DNA of 38,228 nt from Bacteroidales bacterium. GTDB taxonomy: Bacteria; Bacteroidota; Bacteroidia; Bacteroidales; Bacteroidaceae. This document shows positions 32,468-38,228 of the stretch, in pieces. The DNA lies in the NCBI GenBank assembly GCA_004555055.1, contig SFJN01000002.1:1-38228 (forward strand), written 5' to 3'. A program made the translations under genes and the position numbers. How positions within the stretch are numbered: position 1 is the first letter of the stretch; every line of letters begins with the position of its first letter. Under the pieces are notes generated by a model that did no database searches, was not told the DNA's origin, and was given only the letters and a program-made list of their open reading frames with translations.

Positions 32468-33661
32468 TTACTTGCTGACGATGGCAAGGGTGTCGCTGGC
32501 AATCATCAGTTCCTCGTCGGTGGGAACCACCACCACCTTCACGCGGCTGTCGGGAGTGGAGATGATTTCCTCCTCGCCGAAGTTGGCACGGTTCTTCGCT
32601 TCGTCGAGCTTCACGCCGAGGAACTCGAGGCCCTGGGTGCTGTTCCAGCGGACATCCCACTGGTGTTCGCCCACACCGGCGGTGAAGACGATGATGTCTA
32701 CGCCTCCCATTGCGGCGGCATAGGCACCGATGTACTTCTTGATGCGGTAGTTGTACATGTCGAGTGCGAGGGCTGCACGCTCGTTTCCGGCTTCGAAAGC
32801 GGCACAGATTTCGCGCATGTCGCTGCTCACGCCGCTGATGCCGAGCACACCGCTCTGCTTGTTCAGCAGGTTGCTCATCTCGTCGGGGGTGAAGCCTTCG
32901 TCCTTCATAATCTTCAGCACGGCGCTGGGGTCGGTGTCACCGCTGCGGGTTCCCATCATCAGACCTTCGAGGGGTGTGAGTCCCATGGAGGTGTCGACGC
33001 ACTTTCCGCCGTCGACGGCGCTGATGCTGGCACCGTTACCGATGTGGCAGGTGATGATCTTCTGGTCCTCCTTCTTCACGCCGAGGAATTCACACACGCG
33101 GTCGGCGACGAAACGGTGGCTGGTGCCGTGGGCACCGTAGCGGCGGATCTTGTTCTCCTCGTAATATTTATAGGGAACGGCGTACATGTATGCCTTGGGA
33201 GGCATGGTCTGGTGGAAGGCGGTGTCGAAGACGAACACCTGGGGAAGCGAGGGAAGCAGGGCCTTGACGGCTTCGTAACCCTTGAGGTGTGCGGGATTGT
33301 GGAGGGGTGCGAGGTCCATGTAGGTAATCCATTCGCGGAGCATCTCCTCGTCCACGAGTCGGCTTTCGGCAAAGCGTCCTCCGGCCACGATGCGGTGTCC
33401 GGCGGCGGCAATCTCGTCGATGCTCTTGATGGCACCGTACTCGGGATGGAGCAGGGTGTCGAACATCATCTTGATGCCTTCGGTGTGTGTGGGGCATTCG
33501 AAGGGGATAATCTTCGTCTCGCCGTTGATCTTCGTCTTGAGGAATGCGCCTTCAAGACCGATTTTCTCGATTCCTCCTGCGGCGAGGACGCTCTTGTCGT
33601 CCATTTCGTAGAGCTTGTACTTGATGGAGCTCGAGCCGCAGTTTACAACTAATATTTTCAT
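32468..33661 (-). CDS. ackA: Acetate kinase
   Basis: A 397-residue acetate kinase of the ASKHA fold, converting acetyl phosphate and ADP to acetate and ATP. The N-terminus MKILVVNCGSSSIKYKLYEM holds the conserved Asn 7 and phosphate-binding serines. GHRIVAGGRF, VFDTAFHQTMP, GAHGTSHRFV and ITCHIGNGASISAVDGGK are the usual catalytic and nucleotide-binding segments, with GLMMGTRSGDTDP following. The length is typical. It is 33 bp downstream of pta on the same strand, the classical order for the acetate overflow pathway, and the pair gives substrate-level ATP during fermentation. Confidence 0.98.
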   Translation of the reverse strand: MKILVVNCGSSSIKYKLYEMDDKSVLAAGGIEKIGLEGAFLKTKINGETKIIPFECPTHTEGIKMMFDTLLHPEYGAIKSIDEIAAAGHRIVAGGRFAESRLVDEEMLREWITYMDLAPLHNPAHLKGYEAVKALLPSLPQVFVFDTAFHQTMPPKAYMYAVPYKYYEENKIRRYGAHGTSHRFVADRVCEFLGVKKEDQKIITCHIGNGASISAVDGGKCVDTSMGLTPLEGLMMGTRSGDTDPSAVLKIMKDEGFTPDEMSNLLNKQSGVLGISGVSSDMREICAAFEAGNERAALALDMYNYRIKKYIGAYAAAMGGVDIIVFTAGVGEHQWDVRWNSTQGLEFLGVKLDEAKNRANFGEEEIISTPDSRVKVVVVPTDEELMIASDTLAIVSK

Positions 33662-33694
33662 TTTATTGTATAGCTATTCAGTATTTGAAGGTCA

Positions 33695-34708
33695 TTACTG
33701 TGCCTTGGCAGCCTGTGCCTGGCATGCGGTGATGGCAACCATCTTGTAGATGTCGTCGACGCAGCATCCGCGGCTGAGGTCGTTGACGGGGCGTGCGATA
33801 CCCTGGAGGATGGGGCCGATGGCTTCGGCATGTGCCAGACGTTCCACGAGCTTGTAGCCGATGTTTCCGACCTCGAGGCAGGGAGCTACAAGGACGTTTG
33901 CCTTGCCGGCGATGGGGCTTCCGGGGCACTTCTTGGCACCTACGCGCTCCACGAGTGCGGCATCGGCCTGCATCTCGCCGTCAATCTTGAGTTCGGGAGC
34001 CATTTCCTGTGCCAGGCGTGTGGCTTCGATGACCTTGTCGCAGACCTCGTGCTTGGCGCTTCCCTTGGTGGAGAAGCTGAGCATGGCCACGCGGGGGTCC
34101 ATGCCTGCCACGGCCTTGGCGGTCTGTGCGGTGCAGACAGCAATCTGTGCCAGCTGGTTGGCATCGGGCATGGGGGTTACGGCTACGTCGCCCATGACGA
34201 TGACACCGTTGTCGCCGTATTCGGTAGCAGGGGTGATGAGGAGCATGGCACCGCTGACGCAGGTGATGCCGGGGGCGCACTTGATGATCTGGAGTGCGGG
34301 GCGGAGGGTGTCGCCGGTGGTGCTGAGGGCACCGCTGATCTGACCGTCGGCATCACCGCTCTTGATGATGAGGCATCCGAAGTAGAGGGGGTCGAGCACC
34401 TGCTGGCGGGCCTTCTCGATGGTCATGCCCTTCTTCGCACGGAGCTGGGCGAGGAGCTGGGCATATTCTTCGGTCTTCGGGCTGGTGGCAGGGTCGATGA
34501 TGGTGGCCTTTCCGATGTGCTTCAGGCCGAGCTTGTCGGCGAGGGCATGGATTTCATCGGGGTTTCCGATCAGGATGATTTCTGCAAGTTCATCGCGGAG
34601 TGCCATATCGGCCGCCGTAATGGTGCGCTCCTCGAGGCTCTCGGGAAGCACGATTCGCTGCTTGTCGGCCTTGGCACGGGCGCAAAGCTGTTCGATGAGA
34701 TTTGACAT
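33695..34708 (-). CDS. pta: Phosphate acetyltransferase
   Basis: A 337-residue phosphotransacetylase of the short type without the N-terminal DRTGG/CobQ-like extension. It converts acetyl-CoA and phosphate to acetyl phosphate and CoA. Family segments are DKQRIVLPESLEERTITAAD near the N-terminus, LDPLYFGCLIIKSGDADGQISGALSTT, ITPATEYGDNGVIVMGDVAVTPMP and MLSFSTKGSAKHE. It is the first gene of the acetate operon, followed after 33 bp by ackA. A TAAATTTGC -7 box at 34849-34842 on the minus strand may be its promoter. Confidence 0.97.
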   Translation of the reverse strand: MSNLIEQLCARAKADKQRIVLPESLEERTITAADMALRDELAEIILIGNPDEIHALADKLGLKHIGKATIIDPATSPKTEEYAQLLAQLRAKKGMTIEKARQQVLDPLYFGCLIIKSGDADGQISGALSTTGDTLRPALQIIKCAPGITCVSGAMLLITPATEYGDNGVIVMGDVAVTPMPDANQLAQIAVCTAQTAKAVAGMDPRVAMLSFSTKGSAKHEVCDKVIEATRLAQEMAPELKIDGEMQADAALVERVGAKKCPGSPIAGKANVLVAPCLEVGNIGYKLVERLAHAEAIGPILQGIARPVNDLSRGCCVDDIYKMVAITACQAQAAKAQ

Positions 34709-34780
34709 GGTTATATGAGATGTTTTTCAGAATATTTCTATGTCTCAGGATATCCTTCTTGAGGGTATTTCCCAAAATTT

Positions 34781-34793
34781 CCGGGATGCCCGG
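34781..34793. promoter_or_regulatory. Short hairpin in the pta leader
   Basis: CCGGG-ATG-CCCGG is a perfect five-base-pair inverted repeat between the probable pta promoter box and the pta start. A direct repeat CGGTCAAGA/CGGTCAAGAG follows at 34791-34808. It may be a small operator or leader structure. Confidence 0.3.
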
Positions 34794-34841
34794 TCAAGAC
34801 GGTCAAGAGAAAAGGATAATTTTGGTACTTTTATTGTGCGG

Positions 34842-34849
34842 CAAATTTA
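34842..34849 (-). promoter_or_regulatory. Possible -7 box of the pta-ackA operon
   Basis: TAAATTTG on the minus strand matches TAnnTTTG. No clear TTG lies 19-21 bp upstream of it, so the call rests on one half of the promoter. The leader would be about 130 nt. Confidence 0.4.
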
Positions 34850-34955
34850 CGACATTATTTCAGCCTGCATGCCGGAAGAGTGTGAATTTCTTAAAAAAAG
34901 TTCGGGAAAGTGCAGAAAATTTTTCCCCGCTACGGTGTGTATCGTCAGAATGCCG

Positions 34956-34964
34956 TACCTTTGC
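34956..34964 (+). promoter_or_regulatory. Probable -7 box of the DUF1846 gene
   Basis: TACCTTTGC is identical to the -7 boxes of other promoters in this window. The -33 element is not clearly recognisable. The box lies about 94 bp before the ATG at 35058. Confidence 0.55.
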
Positions 34965-35057
34965 AGTCAGTTTTTTTCCCGGACTCCGTGCGGTTTTTCC
35001 CGGAAATGCGGAAAAGGACATCACCCCGAAACCCCGAAACAAACACGCAATCAAGTT

Positions 35058-36521
35058 ATGAAAATAGGTTTTGACAACGAGAAGTACTGCCGCATACAGT
35101 CGCAGCACATCAAGGAACGTATTGCCAAATTCTCCGGAAAGCTCTATCTCGAATTGGGCGGAAAGCTCTTCGACGACCACCACGCAAGCCGTGTGCTCCC
35201 GGGATTCCAGCCCGACTCGAAGCTGAGCATGCTGAAGCAGCTGGCCGACTCCGCAGAGATTGTCATCGTCATCTCTGCCGTCGACATCGAGAAGAACAAG
35301 ATGCGCGGCGACCTGGGCATCACCTACGATGAGGACGTGCTGCGCCTGCGCACGGAATTCCAGCACCGCGGCTTCCTCGTCGGCTCCGTCGTCATCACCC
35401 ACTACAACGGTCAGAACTCCGCCGACCTCTACCGCCAGAAGCTGGAACGCCTGGGCATCAAGGCCTACTACCACTATACCATTGAGGGCTATCCCACGAA
35501 TGTTTCGCTCATCGACTCCGACGAGGGTTTCGGCCGCAACGACTATGTGGAGACCACCCGGCCCCTCGTCATCGTCACAGCCCCGGGTCCCGGCAGCGGC
35601 AAGATGGCCGTATGCCTCAGCCAGCTCTACAACGAACACAAGCGCGGCGTGGAGGCCGGATACGCCAAGTTCGAGACTTTCCCCGTATGGAACCTCTCGC
35701 TGAAGCATCCTGTGAACATCGCCTATGAGGCTGCCACCGCCGACCTCGACGACGTGAACATGATCGACCCCTTCCACATGGAAGCCTACGACAAGGTGGC
35801 CATCAACTACAACCGCGACATCGAAATCTTCCCCGTCCTCGACGCCCTCTTCACCGGCATCTACGGCTACAACCCCTACAAGTCGCCCACCGACATGGGT
35901 GTGAACATGGTGGGATTCTGCATCAGCAACGACGAAGCCTGCCGCGAAGCCTCGAAGCAGGAAATCATACGCCGCTACTACGAAGCCCTCAACCGCCTCG
36001 CCGAGGGCGACGGCAACGAGGACGAGGTGAACAAGATTGCCCTGCTCTTCAAGCAGGCCGGCATCTCCACCGACGACCGCCGCTGCACCGTCGCCGCCAA
36101 GGACCGCAAGACCCGCAGCGGAGTGCACGCCGCCGCCATCGAACTCGCCGACGGCACCCTCATCACCTCCGAAACCAGCCCCCTGCTCGGCCCCAGCGCC
36201 GCACTGCTGCTCAATGCCACCAAGCACCTGGCAGGCATCGACCACAGCGTGAAACTCATACCCCAGGAGATGATTGAGCCCATACAGAAGACGAAAGTCG
36301 AATACCTCGGAGGCAACAACCCCCGCCTCCACACCGACGAGGTGCTCGTGGCACTCTCCGTCCTCAGCCAGCACGACGACAACTGCCGCCGCGCACTCAC
36401 ACAACTTCCCGAACTCCGCGGATGCCAGGTACACTCCACAGTGATGCTCTCCGAGGTGGACCGCAAGATATTCAAGAAGCTCGGCTGCGGACTGACCTGC
36501 GACCCCGCACGCAAGTCATAA
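35058..36521 (+). CDS. DUF1846 domain-containing protein
   Basis: A 487-residue cytoplasmic protein that matches the DUF1846 family over its full length: MKIGFDNEKYCRIQSQHI at the start, KLYLELGGKLFDDHHASRVLPGF, then VIDIEKNK-like and TYDEDVLRL segments. Residues 174-182 (TAPGPGSGK) form a glycine-rich P-loop-like segment, suggesting nucleotide binding, followed by LSQLYNEHKRG. The biochemical role of the family is not settled. The ATG at 35058 was chosen because upstream in-frame sequence contains the promoter box and does not look coding. It stands divergent to pta and is followed after 30 bp by the epimerase gene. Confidence 0.92.
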   Translation: MKIGFDNEKYCRIQSQHIKERIAKFSGKLYLELGGKLFDDHHASRVLPGFQPDSKLSMLKQLADSAEIVIVISAVDIEKNKMRGDLGITYDEDVLRLRTEFQHRGFLVGSVVITHYNGQNSADLYRQKLERLGIKAYYHYTIEGYPTNVSLIDSDEGFGRNDYVETTRPLVIVTAPGPGSGKMAVCLSQLYNEHKRGVEAGYAKFETFPVWNLSLKHPVNIAYEAATADLDDVNMIDPFHMEAYDKVAINYNRDIEIFPVLDALFTGIYGYNPYKSPTDMGVNMVGFCISNDEACREASKQEIIRRYYEALNRLAEGDGNEDEVNKIALLFKQAGISTDDRRCTVAAKDRKTRSGVHAAAIELADGTLITSETSPLLGPSAALLLNATKHLAGIDHSVKLIPQEMIEPIQKTKVEYLGGNNPRLHTDEVLVALSVLSQHDDNCRRALTQLPELRGCQVHSTVMLSEVDRKIFKKLGCGLTCDPARKS

Positions 36522-36551
36522 GGACTCCACCCATTTTCCAAGGAAGCAGCC

Positions 36552-37604
36552 ATGAAAATCCTCATCACCGGAGCCTCGGGTTTCGTAGGTTCCTTTCTCG
36601 TAGAGCATGCCCTGGCCGAGGGTTTCGACACCTGGGCAGCCATGCGCCGCACCTCGTCGCGACAGTATCTGACGGACCCCCGCACACAGTTCATCGAGCT
36701 CGACCTCGGCAACGACGCCCGCCTGCAGGACCAGCTCCGCCAGCACGTGGCCGAACACGGTGCCTTCGACTGCGTCATCCATGCCGCCGGCGCCACAAAG
36801 GCACCTTCCGAAGCGGCATTCCGCAAGGTGAACGCCGAAGGTACGGAACGCCTGGCACGCCTGCTCCTCCAGACCGGCGCACTCGTGCCGCAGGGCCGGT
36901 TCGTCTTCGTCTCCTCGCTCAGCGTCATGGGTGCCGCACTCGAAGCGCCCCTCTGCGATGCCAAAGGCCGTCCGCTGCCGGGAGCCGAACGCTACCGCCC
37001 CGTCAGTGCCGACGACGTCCCGCAGCCGAACACCGCCTACGGCCGTTCGAAACTCGAGGCCGAACGTCTACTTGCCGCCATCGATGGCCTCAACTACGTG
37101 GTGCTGCGGCCCACAGGGGTCTACGGTCCGCGCGAACGCGACTACTTCCTCATGGCCGACTCCATACGCCGCCATGTGGACTTCGCCGTGGGATACCGTC
37201 CGCAAATCATCACCTTCATCTACGTCCGCGACCTCGTCGACGCCTGCTTCGCTGCCCTCACCCGCGGCGAACGCGGCAAGGCCTACCTGCTGAGCGACGG
37301 CCTCGACTACGACAGCCGGGCTTTCTCCGACCTCCTGCAGCAGGAAATGGGCGTCAGGGGCGTGCTGCACATCAAGGCGCCGGAATGGGTGCTCCACGGC
37401 ATCTGCGCCTTCAACTCGTGGCTGGCACGCTTCACACACAGGATGCCCACGCTGAACATGGACAAGTTCCAGATTCTGCGCCAGCGCAACTGGCGTTGCG
37501 ACATCACACCCGCACATACCGACCTGGGCTACACCCCACAATGGCCTCTCCACCGCGGCGTGAAGGAGGCCGTGGCATGGTACAAGGCCAACGGATGGCT
37601 CTGA
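36552..37604 (+). CDS. NAD-dependent epimerase/dehydratase (extended SDR)
   Basis: A 350-residue extended short-chain dehydrogenase/reductase. The Rossmann motif GASGFVGS (Gly 7, Gly 10, Gly 13) binds NAD(P). The catalytic region has SSLSVMG (about 121-127) and Tyr 163 with Lys 167 in the form YGRSK. RPTGVYGPRERDYF is the downstream substrate/cofactor segment common to nucleotide-sugar epimerases and 3-beta-hydroxysteroid-like SDRs. It may act on a nucleotide sugar, but the substrate is not clear. It lies 30 bp after the DUF1846 gene and may be cotranscribed; a strong hairpin terminator follows. Confidence 0.92.
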   Translation: MKILITGASGFVGSFLVEHALAEGFDTWAAMRRTSSRQYLTDPRTQFIELDLGNDARLQDQLRQHVAEHGAFDCVIHAAGATKAPSEAAFRKVNAEGTERLARLLLQTGALVPQGRFVFVSSLSVMGAALEAPLCDAKGRPLPGAERYRPVSADDVPQPNTAYGRSKLEAERLLAAIDGLNYVVLRPTGVYGPRERDYFLMADSIRRHVDFAVGYRPQIITFIYVRDLVDACFAALTRGERGKAYLLSDGLDYDSRAFSDLLQQEMGVRGVLHIKAPEWVLHGICAFNSWLARFTHRMPTLNMDKFQILRQRNWRCDITPAHTDLGYTPQWPLHRGVKEAVAWYKANGWL

Positions 37605-37660
37605 CACCGGCAGGCCCGCCGCCCGTACAGCCATACGCAACGCACAACGCCCAATACACA

Positions 37661-37714
37661 TTGACGGCAGACACCGCTTTTCCAAGCGCAGTGCCTGCCG
37701 TCAGTTCGTTTTAA
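37661..37714 (+). terminator. Rho-independent terminator after the epimerase gene
   Basis: TGACGGCAG and CTGCCGTCA form a nine-base-pair stem, and an inner GCTT/AAGC stem caps it. The sequence TTCGTTTT follows. It ends the rightward GC-rich region. Confidence 0.85.
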
Positions 37715-37855
37715 TGGGAATCTATAAATTGAATTGGTTCGCAGTCTTTCACCAATATCACAGACTATTCCTGCAAGTGTTGTTCTAAAAGGAATTACCT
37801 TAGGCAAATAGGGAGTTGGAATAGACGCAGGTACAGTGCAAAAGCATGATATAAC
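37715..37855. other. AT-rich intergenic stretch
   Basis: No gene is seen. Base composition changes here from GC-rich, C-ending-codon DNA to AT-rich DNA, which continues to the window edge. No terminator for the leftward gene at the edge was found. Confidence 0.5.
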
Positions 37856-38228
37856 CTACAAGTCTTCACCATTTGCCCTATTGTACTCATTATCATAAAA
37901 CATCGTTATTTGATATTTACCTAATTGCTCAGAAATCATAAACCAAACAGGCTTCTTAACGATTTTTTTAAGAGCATACATGGTAGATATCTTATGTATA
38001 TCTTCAGATATTTCCTCCGAAGGATTCTCCAATTGTTCTATGGTATATTTCGAATAAATCAAAGATTGTAGTCCTTCTATAAAATTTGGTGCAGTAGTAT
38101 CAGCCATTTGATAAAAAATAGCCTCATAACGTTTGTTATTAACATTCATTTCGTATGAGATATCTTCATCGTCTTTAAGTTTTTGGTCATCTTCATGCAA
38201 GCTGCAATACCTCGAATTGTTTTTGAAC
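37856..38228 (-). CDS. Hypothetical protein, cut by the window edge (5' end missing)
   Basis: I do not recognise this protein. The frame is open from the window edge to the TAG at 37858-37856, giving at least 123 residues. A TTG at 38200 is possible as a start, but nine further in-frame codons upstream are open, so the gene probably begins outside the window. The sequence is rich in Asp, Glu, Lys and Ile, with no signal peptide or membrane segment visible (EDISYEMNVNNKRYEAIF; KKPVWFMISEQLGKYQITMF). Base composition and A/T-ending codons differ sharply from all other genes here, which suggests recent transfer. Small AT-rich acidic proteins are often immunity or defence components, but nothing here proves that. 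Confidence 0.6.
   Translation of the reverse strand, partial: FKNNSRYCSLHEDDQKLKDDEDISYEMNVNNKRYEAIFYQMADTTAPNFIEGLQSLIYSKYTIEQLENPSEEISEDIHKISTMYALKKIVKKPVWFMISEQLGKYQITMFYDNEYNRANGEDL

Overview
The window looks like a chromosomal segment of a GC-rich member of the Bacteroidales, most likely of the Prevotellaceae (family-level placement is inference). The evidence is the SusC/SusD pairs, lipoproteins with acidic residues right after the lipobox cysteine, repeated promoters of the Bacteroidetes type (TTG, about 20 bp, TAnnTTTGC), a Bacteroidetes HU-type protein and a standalone four-helix-bundle (S23-like) protein.

Region 1 (1-854) has no convincing gene. It holds three small tandem hairpins at its left edge and, near 748-788, the terminator of the large leftward operon. 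Region 2 (855-19433) is one leftward unit of seven genes read from a single good promoter at 19402-19433: a four-repeat fasciclin (FAS1) lipoprotein, SusC, SusD, a second FAS1 lipoprotein, a third FAS1 lipoprotein, a second SusC and a second SusD. No glycoside hydrolase, lyase, sulfatase, peptidase or dedicated regulator is present. It therefore looks like an outer-membrane binding and import or adhesion locus built from two [FAS1-SusC-SusD] modules, not a standard polysaccharide utilisation locus.

Region 3 (19582-24164) is an accessory island. A leftward pair (a repeat-bearing protein resembling phage or plasmid replication proteins, and a small partner), an orphan rightward gene and a leftward four-helix-bundle protein are interleaved with a family of TCCGGA-rich 9-bp repeats. 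Embedded in these are GGCC(C)-loop-(G)GGCC hairpins. The repeats lie between genes and also inside one coding region, where they are translated as a Pro-Glu-Thr tract.

Region 4 (24272-30361) is mostly housekeeping on the + strand: an HU-family protein, a small membrane protein, an apparent operon of glycosyltransferase, RadC, a MIP18/SufT-like Fe-S protein and LpxH, then an ECF sigma factor with a four-helix membrane protein, and dihydrofolate reductase. Four 11-bp tandem repeats sit just in front of the sigma gene. Region 5 (30471-37604) has a secreted 5'-nucleotidase-like phosphatase, the convergent pta-ackA acetate operon, a DUF1846 protein and an NAD-dependent epimerase. The right end (about 37720-38228) turns abruptly AT-rich and carries a gene cut by the window edge.
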